The translations under genes and the position numbers were made by a program. The notes under the pieces are model-generated. The model made no database searches and was not told the origin of the DNA. It saw nothing but the letters and a program-made list of their open reading frames with translations. Below are positions 1 through 7,604 of a stretch of DNA of 64,000 nucleotides, in pieces (positions within the stretch are counted from its first letter, which is position 1; each line of letters starts with the position of its first letter). Source of the stretch: Chimaeribacter arupi (GTDB taxonomy: Bacteria > Pseudomonadota > Gammaproteobacteria > Enterobacterales > Enterobacteriaceae). The DNA is taken from contig NZ_PJZI01000002.1 of assembly GCF_002858805.1 (NCBI RefSeq), positions 62,001-126,000 on the forward strand. Direction: 5' to 3'.

Positions 1-1
1 A

Positions 2-286
2 CTGGTGGCCCTGTTTGGCTGCGGTGACCAGGAAGATTACGCCGAGTATTTCTGTGATGCGATGGGCACCGTGCGTGACATCATTGAACCGCGCGGCGCG
101 GTACTGGTCGGCCATTGGCCAACCGAAGGCTACCATTTCGAAGCCTCCAAAGGGCTGGCCGATGACACCCACTTTATCGGCCTGGCCATTGACGAAGACC
201 GTCAGCCGGAGCTGACCAACGAACGCGTTGACGCGTGGGTCAAGCAGATTACTCAGGAGCTGAGCCTGGCGGAAATCCTCGGTTAA
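2..286 (+). CDS. fldA: Flavodoxin I, 3' part (5' end outside window)
   Basis: This is the C-terminal 94 codons of a long-chain flavodoxin, a small FMN protein that donates electrons to radical-SAM enzymes and other reductive systems in the cytosol. The frame is open from base 2 and has no start of its own, so the gene begins upstream. The segment ALFGCGDQEDYAEYF and the following GHWPTEGYHFEAS stretch are typical of enterobacterial FldA, and the TAA at 284-286 gives the usual C-terminus. It lies just upstream of fur, as in Escherichia coli, where the two are linked in the iron and oxidative-stress response. The identification is from remembered family sequence and is secure. Confidence 0.95.
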   Translation: MVALFGCGDQEDYAEYFCDAMGTVRDIIEPRGAVLVGHWPTEGYHFEASKGLADDTHFIGLAIDEDRQPELTNERVDAWVKQITQELSLAEILG

Positions 287-584
287 TACCCCCGGCCCCG
301 GCGGTTGATTTTCAACCAAAAGGGCCCTGTTTCCCCTGCCCGGCACCGAAATATTGGCTACAAGTTTGTAACTTTATCCAGTATCGGGGTACACTGGGCC
401 CCGCGTATTTCCTATCCATCAACGTGTTGCAAAAGTAGCCCGCAACCCGCACAACGCAAGCAGGCGGCGTTTTCATTTTGAGCGGCTCAGTTCTATAATG
501 AGACGCAACTAAAACCTTTGCGCCGACCGATGTCATAGGCTGTATGCCTAAACGTGAATAGCATAGTAACAGGACAGAATCCGC
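287..584 (+). promoter_or_regulatory. fldA-fur intergenic region with fur -10 element
   Basis: The stretch holds no gene. A perfect TATAAT at 494-499 lies 85 bp before the fur start and is the best -10 candidate; the matching -35 is weak. A short hairpin with stems 303-308 and 312-317 has no U-run, so it is not an obvious fldA terminator. All three forward frames are closed by stops at 536, 559 and 567 before the fur ATG, so nothing like the 28-codon leader uof of Escherichia coli is visible. Confidence 0.4.
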
Positions 585-1028
585 ATGACTGACAACAACA
601 CCGCATTAAAAAAGGCCGGCCTGAAAGTCACGCTTCCGCGACTCAAGATCCTGGAAGTGTTACAAGATCCGACCTGCCACCACGTCAGTGCGGAAGATCT
701 TTATAAGAAGTTGATCGACATGGGCGAAGAGATTGGCCTGGCCACGGTATACCGCGTGCTGAACCAATTTGATGACGCCGGCATTGTCACCCGCCACAAT
801 TTTGAAGGCGGTAAGTCAGTGTTCGAACTGACTCAGCAGCACCACCACGATCACCTGATCTGCCTGGATTGCGGAAAAGTGATCGAGTTCAGCGATGAAT
901 CCATTGAGATTCGTCAGCGTGAAATTGCCAAGAAACACGGCATTAAGCTGACCAACCATAGCCTCTACCTCTATGGTCATTGTGAAGCGGGCGATTGCCG
1001 CGAAAACGAAGGATTGCACGAGAAGTAA
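585..1028 (+). CDS. fur: Ferric uptake regulator Fur
   Basis: Fur is the Fe(II)-dependent repressor of iron-acquisition genes. The 147-residue product has an N-terminal winged helix (about residues 1-80) with the recognition segment ATVYRVLNQF. The metal motif HHHDH is at 86-90, followed by C93-x2-C96 and a second Cys pair, C133 and C138. Length and sequence match Enterobacterales Fur. The ATG is preceded by the conserved ACAGGACAG leader, which supplies AGGA as ribosome-binding site. The gene is monocistronic, followed at once by a strong terminator, and faces the convergent chb. Confidence 0.98.
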   Translation: MTDNNTALKKAGLKVTLPRLKILEVLQDPTCHHVSAEDLYKKLIDMGEEIGLATVYRVLNQFDDAGIVTRHNFEGGKSVFELTQQHHHDHLICLDCGKVIEFSDESIEIRQREIAKKHGIKLTNHSLYLYGHCEAGDCRENEGLHEK

Positions 1029-1070
1029 TCGCTGCCTGGGGCACCCGGTGCCCTTTTGCCGTTGCAGCCG

Positions 1071-1097
1071 AAAAACCGCATTGATGCGGTTTTTTTT
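1071..1097 (+). terminator. fur intrinsic terminator
   Basis: Stem ACCGCAT (1075-1081) pairs with ATGCGGT (1084-1090), followed by a run of Ts. It lies 43 bp after the fur stop. Confidence 0.85.
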
Positions 1098-1131
1098 CGC
1101 CCTTTTTCCGGCGGCCCCGCCCTGTGGCGAT

Positions 1132-1155
1132 AAAAAAGCCCCGGTTTGCCGGGGC
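1132..1155 (-). terminator. chb intrinsic terminator
   Basis: GCCCCGG (1138-1144) pairs with CCGGGGC (1149-1155). On the minus strand the stem is followed by six Us (As at 1132-1137). It lies about 40 bp past the chb stop. Confidence 0.85.
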
Positions 1156-1195
1156 CATAATATTGCGCTGCACTGTCGCGTTATGCGGCGTTACG

Positions 1196-3862
1196 TCAGA
1201 GCCCGACCTGCTCGCTGCGCCCGCTGCGTTTGCCGTCCGGGCTGAGGGTACGCACCCAGACGCCTTTTTCCACGCCCGGTTTGGCCTCTGCCCGGTATGT
1301 CTGCCAATTTACGCCGTCCTGTGAATACTGGATGGTGAGGCCCGGCAGTGACACATTGGCGTCAAGCTTACCGTTTACGATGCGTGCGCCGGGTACCGGC
1401 AGGCGATAGGCGACGCCGTGACGATCCAGCTTCGCGATCTCGCGCTGCCCCATCAGGTTGGCGAAACGCTGCCAGTCCGCCGCCAGCTTATCGCGGTTAA
1501 CCCAATGGGTTTTGCCGCCCTGGTACTCCCGCCCGGCTTTGTACGGCAGTTCCCAGTCTGCACGGTGCCAGGCGCGCTCGGCCAGCACCATCAGGCGCGG
1601 ATAGATACGGTATTCCAGGTCACTGTCGGTGCGGATGGTTTCGCTCCAGGCCTGCCCGGACATGCCGTGCGCGCCCGGCCACGGGGCATCGCCGCGGGCG
1701 GTAAAGGCGTTGCCGTCACGGTCAACGGAGGTTTCGGCGTTCTGCGGCAGGTTGTCCGGCGCGAAGCTGAAGATCTTGGCCTCATCGCTGGCGCGCGTGG
1801 CCCAGTAGTAGCCCGGCTCACGCGCGCTGACCTCATAGGGTTTGTCAAAGTAGAGGTAATCCGGGTTGGAGAGCGTAATTTCATACCCTTTGGCTGCCCA
1901 TTCCCCGGCGCTCTGCGCACCGCCCCAGTAGAGGGTGTCCCAGAAATTGACCCCCACCCGCGACGTGGCGAAAGCGCGGGCATCTTTCGCATCTTTCAGG
2001 CCATCCTGCCAGGCCTGCATCCGGTCAATGCCGCGCGCCTTGACCAGCTTGCTGACCTCTACGGCAAAATAGCTGGAGAGGTGATCAAACGCCGCCACTT
2101 TCCCGGATTTCACCAGCGCCTGACAGACAGTGGATTTTGACCACGGCTGATCCTCTTTACTCAGGTCGATGGCCCCTTTCGCCGGGTCTGCCGGGGCATT
2201 CAGGTCCTGATACCCCGGCCCAAGGCGGATGTTTTTCGCCTCATCCCCGCCAAAGTGCCAGGTGGTGAGCGGTTGCCCCGCTTCCTGGTGCATCGCAGCA
2301 ATTTCGCTTACCACTTTATCCACAAAGCGCAACGACGACGGCAGGCACGGGTTGAGGTAACTGCGGCGATCGTAATACTGCACGGAGGTGGTATTGGAGG
2401 TGTCCGTCGGGTCGAGCAACCGGTAAGCCCCCGCCTCTTCAGGTTTACCGGCCTGTTGCAGCCGCTGGTAGCGCGCCTCCATGGAGACAATCGCCGCCCT
2501 GGCGTGGGCAGGCATGTCTATCTCCGGGATGACGTTAATCTGCCGTGCCTGCGCATACTTCACAATCTCGATATAGTCCGCCCGGCTGAAATAGCCGCTG
2601 CCGTTATTGTCGCTGTAGGGGCCGGAGCCGAGTTGCGGCAACAGGCAACGCGTCTCCGTCAGGTCATGGCAGCGTTTGCTGCCGATCTCTGTCAGCTCCG
2701 GCAAACCAGGGATCTCAATGCGCCAGCCTTCATCATCCGTCAGGTGGAACTGGAAAGTGTTGAGCTTATAGGCGGCCATCTCATCCAGCAGCCGCAATAC
2801 CGCGGCTTTGCTGTGGAAGTTGCGGCCGACGTCCACGTGCATACCGCGGTAAGGGAAACGCGGTGCGTCCGCGGCAGTGAGTTGGGCGATGCGTTTTTCG
2901 CCCTCCACCGGCACCAGCGACAGCAGCGACTGCACACCATAGAAGACGCCGCTGTGATCAAAGCCCACCACGTCTACCCCGCCCTCACCAATGGTCAGCC
3001 GGTAAGCGCCTGCCACCGCCAGTTTGCCGCTGAAGGCCGTACTGTCGATGCGGGTGCGGAGCGGGTAGCCGCCGGGCTGCGCCGGCAGGCCCAGCAGCGC
3101 CATACGCGCGCGTAACGCCTGTTGCGACGGCACCGGCAGCGCCGCCAGGTCAGCCGCCAGCCCGTTATTCAGCAGCACATCGCCTTTGTTGATCTTCACC
3201 TGTAACGGCGTCGGGATAATCTGCCCGCGCAGCGAGGCGGCGGCCATCGGCGCGACATCACGGTTTTTCACAAAGCGGGTATCCGGGGTCATCGCAATAT
3301 TGTTATCTTCCGGTGCGCGCTTCAGGTTCGCCGGGGTGATCTCGCCGACAAACTGCGAGACGTCTTCGGTATCGGTATTACGGATGATTTTCGGTTCGGC
3401 ATCGTCAGCGGTGACATACCAGCGCGGCATAATGTCGCTGTTGGCGACCTGCCAGTACTCGACCACCATCGGGATGGCCGTGCGGCCGCCGGCCGGGAAA
3501 CCCTTGAAGGCCGCCGTTGGCGTCAGGCGGTGCAGGTCGCCGGTCAGGCGGGTGACGGAAAACTGCGGATCGGTGACTTGCAGCACCTGCCGGATGCTGT
3601 GGAAGTAGATCGCCCAGTTGTGGTCATTCACCGCCTCGCCGGGGTTGGTCAGCGTCAGCGTCACGGTGTTGCAGGAGGCCCAGTCCGCCCCCAGGGCGCG
3701 GCAATCCGTGCCGTGGCGGTTGGCCTGGTTGTCCTCTATCTGATAATTCAGAGTGAAACGGCTGATATCATCGACCGTTTGCTGGCTCGCCTGTGCCGGT
3801 GCGGCGACCATCAGCGAGGCCACCGTGGCCGCCAGGGTGGTACGTAAGAAATGTGTTTTCAT
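1196..3862 (-). CDS. chb: Chitobiase (beta-N-acetylhexosaminidase, GH20)
   Basis: This exported GH20 enzyme hydrolyses chitobiose and short chito-oligosaccharides to GlcNAc. With the ATG at 3862 it has 888 residues, close to the 885 of Serratia marcescens chitobiase, with which it shares long colinear segments. The N-terminus is a signal peptide ending near PAQA. Next come the carbohydrate-binding and GH20b domains, then the barrel with the catalytic pair D540-E541 in HFGGDEAKN and a C-terminal Ig-like domain. I prefer ATG 3862 to the in-frame ATG at 3874 because only the former has a well-spaced GAGG. It lies 66 bp downstream of chiP on the same strand, so the two are probably co-transcribed. 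The linking lipoprotein gene chiQ of Serratia is not present. Confidence 0.97.
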   Translation of the reverse strand: MKTHFLRTTLAATVASLMVAAPAQASQQTVDDISRFTLNYQIEDNQANRHGTDCRALGADWASCNTVTLTLTNPGEAVNDHNWAIYFHSIRQVLQVTDPQFSVTRLTGDLHRLTPTAAFKGFPAGGRTAIPMVVEYWQVANSDIMPRWYVTADDAEPKIIRNTDTEDVSQFVGEITPANLKRAPEDNNIAMTPDTRFVKNRDVAPMAAASLRGQIIPTPLQVKINKGDVLLNNGLAADLAALPVPSQQALRARMALLGLPAQPGGYPLRTRIDSTAFSGKLAVAGAYRLTIGEGGVDVVGFDHSGVFYGVQSLLSLVPVEGEKRIAQLTAADAPRFPYRGMHVDVGRNFHSKAAVLRLLDEMAAYKLNTFQFHLTDDEGWRIEIPGLPELTEIGSKRCHDLTETRCLLPQLGSGPYSDNNGSGYFSRADYIEIVKYAQARQINVIPEIDMPAHARAAIVSMEARYQRLQQAGKPEEAGAYRLLDPTDTSNTTSVQYYDRRSYLNPCLPSSLRFVDKVVSEIAAMHQEAGQPLTTWHFGGDEAKNIRLGPGYQDLNAPADPAKGAIDLSKEDQPWSKSTVCQALVKSGKVAAFDHLSSYFAVEVSKLVKARGIDRMQAWQDGLKDAKDARAFATSRVGVNFWDTLYWGGAQSAGEWAAKGYEITLSNPDYLYFDKPYEVSAREPGYYWATRASDEAKIFSFAPDNLPQNAETSVDRDGNAFTARGDAPWPGAHGMSGQAWSETIRTDSDLEYRIYPRLMVLAERAWHRADWELPYKAGREYQGGKTHWVNRDKLAADWQRFANLMGQREIAKLDRHGVAYRLPVPGARIVNGKLDANVSLPGLTIQYSQDGVNWQTYRAEAKPGVEKGVWVRTLSPDGKRSGRSEQVGL

Positions 3863-3887
3863 GCTGAACCTCATCCATTAGCGGGCA

Positions 3888-3916
3888 GGCATGTCGCCCG
3901 GCAGGGCATTCATGCC
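3888..3916 (-). other. Intercistronic hairpin between chiP and chb
   Basis: Nested stems GGCATG/CATGCC (3888-3893 and 3911-3916) and GCCC/GGGC form a stable hairpin in the 66-bp gap. No U-run follows on the minus strand, so it looks like an mRNA-processing or stability element rather than a terminator. Confidence 0.5.
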
Positions 3917-3928
3917 ACAGCCGCGCGG

Positions 3929-5374
3929 TTAAAATACGGTGAACGGTGCGATCACCATAAATTTGATGTCTTTTTCGTCCTGGAAAATGTTGCCGTAGCC
4001 GCCACTCCAGCTCGGCAGGTTTGAGTGGTTGTTGTATTGGGTGTAATGCAGCTTGATCTGGGTATCTTTCGCGCGGCCATCCTGCACGGTGTAGACCGCA
4101 TCCAGGCTCCAGGCGCTCTCTTTCAACCGCTGGCTCTGGTCATACACCGGGTTGGTACTGGGGCGGGCGTCCCAGGCGTAGACGTAGGAGCCGCCCACCG
4201 ACAGCCCCGGCAGTTGCCATGTTTTCAGGTCAACCATCACCCCGGCGTACAGCGCTTTTTCGCCGTTGGCGTTGAAGTCTGAGCGGTTATCCCACCAGAT
4301 ATCCAACCGGCCGTTTGAGGTGGCGTACGTCGGCGTCATACGTTGCAGGAAGTAGCCCTGGTTCCCTTCCGCTTTTACCCAGGTGCCCTCCAGCCGCCAG
4401 GTCGCCGGGCCGGTGTCATAACCGAATGTCAGCCCCTGTAACCACGCCAGCCCGTCATACAGGCTGTTGGGATCGTTTTTATCGCCGAGGCGATCTTCCG
4501 CACCGTAAAACTGGTAGCTGGTGGTGAGCGGGCTGCCGGCGATATCGATCTTGTAAGATCCTTTCAGGAAGTATTGATCGACATAGCCTTCCGCTTGCCC
4601 ATAGGCCGCCTCCAGGATGAAATCGTTTTTGAAATCATATTTGGCACCGATGGAGTGCAGGTAATCCACCGGGGTTTGCTGATCCGCCTGACGGAAACCG
4701 TCAGTCTCCAGATGCCAGGGCGCTTTGTATTCATCCGCCCACATGTAGGAGAAGCTCAGTTCACCGGTCTGCTGGAAATCCCGGCTGTACCCCGCTTCAA
4801 TGCCGCGATAGGTGCCCGGCATAAAACTCCAGTGCGGGGCCAGCAGCGTCTGCCCTTTTGGCTGGATATAACCGGCCTGCGCCCAGACCCCGTGGGATTT
4901 GAACTTGGCGGCCGCCCGGTAAATACTGACGCCGCTTTTGTCACCGCTGTAATCCTCTTCATAAGCGCGGTTGCTGGTTGAAAACGCGATTTCGTTGGGG
5001 TGCCCGCTGGCGCTGCTTTCTGCCAGCTCGACGGCGGTGAAGGCGGCCAAATCCAGGCCGAACATGTCCCAGGCGTAGCCGGAACTGAAATCGAGGTTAA
5101 AATTGGCCGTCGCGTGTGACAGGTTAGTGGCGTAGCGATCGTAATCAGGGTTGTTGAGGGTAGTGACCGAGCCATCCGGCTGGGTGACGGTCTTTGTCGG
5201 GCTGAGATCTTTGCGGTCGCGTTCACGTTGCCAGTAATAGAGGCCGCCGGACAGGGTTGAATCATCGATAAACCCTGCCGCGCTCACCGCCGGGGCATAT
5301 CCCCCGGCACTGCCCGCCATCAGGCTGGCGATCACGATTGCCGGCCCCCTGCGCTGTCTGGTTGGCGTTACCAT
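3929..5374 (-). CDS. chiP: Chitoporin ChiP (OprD-type outer-membrane porin)
   Basis: ChiP is the outer-membrane channel for chito-oligosaccharides. The 481-residue product begins with a signal peptide (about 1-32, ending AVSA). The mature start [19 protein letters not shown] is characteristic of the family. Alternating beta-strand segments run to a C-terminal phenylalanine (APFTVF), the usual outer-membrane insertion signal. The ATG has an AGAGGA ribosome-binding site. This is the first gene of a likely chiP-chb unit. Its promoter carries a NagC-like operator and its ribosome-binding region is complementary to ChiX, so both transcriptional and sRNA repression are expected. Confidence 0.95.
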   Translation of the reverse strand: MVTPTRQRRGPAIVIASLMAGSAGGYAPAVSAAGFIDDSTLSGGLYYWQRERDRKDLSPTKTVTQPDGSVTTLNNPDYDRYATNLSHATANFNLDFSSGYAWDMFGLDLAAFTAVELAESSASGHPNEIAFSTSNRAYEEDYSGDKSGVSIYRAAAKFKSHGVWAQAGYIQPKGQTLLAPHWSFMPGTYRGIEAGYSRDFQQTGELSFSYMWADEYKAPWHLETDGFRQADQQTPVDYLHSIGAKYDFKNDFILEAAYGQAEGYVDQYFLKGSYKIDIAGSPLTTSYQFYGAEDRLGDKNDPNSLYDGLAWLQGLTFGYDTGPATWRLEGTWVKAEGNQGYFLQRMTPTYATSNGRLDIWWDNRSDFNANGEKALYAGVMVDLKTWQLPGLSVGGSYVYAWDARPSTNPVYDQSQRLKESAWSLDAVYTVQDGRAKDTQIKLHYTQYNNHSNLPSWSGGYGNIFQDEKDIKFMVIAPFTVF

Positions 5375-5377
5375 AGC

Positions 5378-5391
5378 AATTCCTCTTTGAC
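5378..5391 (-). promoter_or_regulatory. ChiX sRNA pairing site over the chiP ribosome-binding site
   Basis: The plus strand reads AATTCCTCTTTGAC, which is the seed of the Escherichia coli/Salmonella sRNA ChiX as I recall it. The chiP mRNA is therefore perfectly complementary over 14 nt, covering the AGAGGA four bases before the start codon. Pairing would block ribosome binding, as known for chiP. The chiX gene itself is not in this window. Confidence 0.8.
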
Positions 5392-5405
5392 AAAAAATAG
5401 ATAAA

Positions 5406-5463
5406 CCGGCTGAAAATCAACCGGTAAACAGGCCGTAATGTGGCTTGTCTGAAGCGTTCAGAC
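5406..5463 (-). other. Two hairpins in the chiP 5' UTR
   Basis: GTCTGAA/TTCAGAC (5447-5453 and 5457-5463, 3-nt loop) lies right at the predicted 5' end of the mRNA. A second stem of CCGG plus TGA pairs lies at 5406-5424. They would leave the downstream ChiX site single-stranded. Confidence 0.5.
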
Positions 5464-5470
5464 AGGTGTT

Positions 5471-5499
5471 AATCTATTTTTCGCATCGCGAATTATCAA
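5471..5499 (-). promoter_or_regulatory. chiP promoter
   Basis: On the minus strand -35 TTGATA (5494-5499) and -10 TAGATT (5471-5476) are separated by exactly 17 bp. The predicted start is near 5464, giving a leader of about 90 nt. The NagC-like operator fills the spacer. The rest of the 392-bp chiP-glnS gap, from about 5500 to 5720, shows nothing clear. Confidence 0.6.
5475..5496. promoter_or_regulatory. NagC-like operator at chiP
   Basis: The perfect inverted repeat TTCGC-ATC-GCGAA (5480-5492) is flanked by AT-rich arms (TATT to the left, TTAT to the right), the form of NagC operators. It lies within the promoter spacer, which predicts direct repression relieved by GlcNAc-6-P. Confidence 0.7.
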
Positions 5500-5720
5500 T
5501 GCAGTTTATGAGGGAATGTGTAGGTTTATGACAGGCGGCACAAAAACAGTGCCAACGCACGCTGTGCCTGAAATGGCTTATCACTTCAACAATATAGGTG
5601 GGATTGAAGATATAGTTCAGGGTAATGGATAAGGGGGAAACAGGCTCACTGAGAAATGTGATCTCACGGGGAAACGGGCATTTCCTGCCGCTTAATTTCT
5701 GATGAAAATAATGTCAGGTA

Positions 5721-5748
5721 AAAAAAGCGCGGCTGACGCCACGCTTTT
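5721..5748 (-). terminator. glnS intrinsic terminator
   Basis: AAAAGCG (5723-5729) pairs with CGCTTTT (5742-5748), with an inner GGC/GCC stem and TGAC loop. On the minus strand the stem is followed by six Us. It lies about 20 bp past the glnS stop. Confidence 0.8.
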
Positions 5749-5766
5749 CAGACACAGGGTTACCCG

Positions 5767-7437
5767 TCAGGCAGTGGCTTTCGCCGCCCAGGTATCACGC
5801 AGGCCCACGGTGCGGTTAAACACCAGGTGCTCCGCGCTGGAGTAACGGCTGTCGGCGCAGAAGTAGCCTTCACGCTCGAACTGATACGCCACTTCCGGTT
5901 GTGCTGTCGCCAGTGACGGCTCAACAAACCCGTGGGCAATCACCAGGGATTCCGGGTTAATGGTGGAGAGGAAATCCTCCGCCAGGCCTGGGTTCGGCTC
6001 ATTGAACAGGCGGTCATAGAGACGGAATTCCGCCGGCACCGCGTGCGCCGCGGAGACCCAGTGGATCACGCCTTTCACTTTGCGGCCGTCTGCCGGGTCT
6101 TTGCTCAGGGTTTCCGGGTCATAGCTGCAGAAGATCGTGGTGACATTACCTTGTGCATCTTTCTCAATGCGTTCCGCTTTAATCACATAGGCGTTACGCA
6201 GGCGCACTTCTTTGCCCAGCACCAGACGCTTGTACTGTTTGTTGGCTTCTTCGCGGAAATCAGCCTGATCGATGTAGATTTCACGGCTGAACGGCACGTC
6301 GCGGTTGCCCATCTCCGGTTTATTCGGATGGTTCGGCATGGTGACGTTCACTTCGGTGCCGGCGTCAAAGTTTTCAATGATCACTTTCACCGGGTTAATG
6401 ACGGCCATCGCACGCGGCGCGTCTTCGTTCAGCTCGTCACGGATGCAGGACTCCAGCGCCATCATCTCGACGTTGTTGGTCTGCTTGGTGACGCCGATAC
6501 GGCGGCAGAACTCACGCACTGCGGCGGCCGTGTAACCCCGGCGGCGCAGGCCGGAGATGGTCGGCATACGCGGGTCGTCCCACCCTTCCACGATATTCTC
6601 CGTCACCAGCAGGTTCAGCTTACGCTTGGACATGATGGCGTACTCAAGGTTGAGACGCGAGAACTCGTACTGACGCGGGTGGCAAGGGATGGTGATGTTG
6701 TCCAGCACCCAGTCATACAGGCGGCGGTTGTCCTGGAATTCCAGGGTACACAGCGAGTGCGTAATGCCTTCCAGCGCATCGGAAATGCAGTGGGTAAAGT
6801 CATACATCGGGTAGATGCACCACTTTTTGCCGGTCTGGTGGTGTTCTGCAAATTTAATGCGGTACAGCACCGGGTCGCGCATCACGATGAACGGCGAGGC
6901 CATGTCAATTTTGGCACGCAGGCAGGCTTTGCCTTCCGCGAAACCGCCGTTGCGCATCTTCTCAAACAGCGCCATGTTCTCTTCGACGCTGCGGTCGCGG
7001 TACGGGCTGTTTTTGCCCGGCGACGTCAGGGTGCCGCGGTATTCACGGATTTCATCCGGTGAGAGTTCATCCACATAGGCCAGACCCTTGCCGATCAGCT
7101 CCACCGCATAGGCGTGCAGCTGGTCAAAATAGTCAGAGGAGTAACGCACCGCGCCGCTCCACTCAAAGCCCAGCCATTGCACGTCACGCTTGATGGATTC
7201 CACAAACTCGATGTCTTCTTTGACCGGGTTGGTGTCATCAAACCGCAGGTTGCATTGGCCCTGATAATCTTTCGCAATGCCAAAGTTCAGGCAGATCGAC
7301 TTGGCGTGGCCGATATGCAGATAGCCGTTCGGCTCAGGCGGAAAACGGGTATGCACAGTGTTGTGTTTACCGGATGCCAGATCTTCGTCAATAATCTGAC
7401 GAATAAAATTTGTTGGGCGGGCTTCAGCCTCACTCAT
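5767..7437 (-). CDS. glnS: Glutaminyl-tRNA synthetase
   Basis: GlnS charges tRNA-Gln with glutamine in the cytosol. The product has 556 residues (554 in Escherichia coli). It carries the class I signature HIGH at 41-44 in [11 protein letters not shown], the second ATP motif as MSKRK near residue 270, and a C-terminal anticodon-binding double beta-barrel. The start [14 protein letters not shown] is conserved, with a GAGATG context upstream. It is transcribed alone, convergently to nothing nearby, with terminators on both flanks. Its substrates, three tRNA-Gln genes, lie about 9 kb downstream in this window. Confidence 0.98.
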   Translation of the reverse strand: MSEAEARPTNFIRQIIDEDLASGKHNTVHTRFPPEPNGYLHIGHAKSICLNFGIAKDYQGQCNLRFDDTNPVKEDIEFVESIKRDVQWLGFEWSGAVRYSSDYFDQLHAYAVELIGKGLAYVDELSPDEIREYRGTLTSPGKNSPYRDRSVEENMALFEKMRNGGFAEGKACLRAKIDMASPFIVMRDPVLYRIKFAEHHQTGKKWCIYPMYDFTHCISDALEGITHSLCTLEFQDNRRLYDWVLDNITIPCHPRQYEFSRLNLEYAIMSKRKLNLLVTENIVEGWDDPRMPTISGLRRRGYTAAAVREFCRRIGVTKQTNNVEMMALESCIRDELNEDAPRAMAVINPVKVIIENFDAGTEVNVTMPNHPNKPEMGNRDVPFSREIYIDQADFREEANKQYKRLVLGKEVRLRNAYVIKAERIEKDAQGNVTTIFCSYDPETLSKDPADGRKVKGVIHWVSAAHAVPAEFRLYDRLFNEPNPGLAEDFLSTINPESLVIAHGFVEPSLATAQPEVAYQFEREGYFCADSRYSSAEHLVFNRTVGLRDTWAAKATA

Positions 7438-7546
7438 CTCTTCATTCCTCTATGCGAAAGCACTACTGATAACCGCTTATGTTCCAACAAGCCACGCTGG
7501 GACACAACCGTTTGTTGCAGAAAAACCGGCGGGCGCGGCCACAAAC

Positions 7547-7581
7547 AAAAAAACGGGAGAGGATTGCTCCCCTCCCGTTTT
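7547..7581 (-). terminator. nagE intrinsic terminator
   Basis: AAACGGGAG (7551-7559) pairs with CTCCCGTTT (7572-7580), with an inner GGA/TCC extension. A seven-U tract follows on the minus strand. Confidence 0.9.
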
Positions 7582-7604
7582 CACGTTGCTGAAAAAGCGG
7601 GTGT

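Noticed and set aside
303-317. Perfect hairpin GGTTGA-TTT-TCAACC after fldA
   Set aside because: No U-run on either strand, so not called as a terminator.
312-536. 74-codon minus-strand frame between fldA and fur
   Set aside because: No ribosome-binding site, no recognisable sequence, and it runs across the fur promoter.
1591-1992. Long frames antisense or out of phase within chb (also 1418-2140, 2255-3115)
   Set aside because: They are shadows in a high-GC gene whose reading frame is certain from the GH20 homology.
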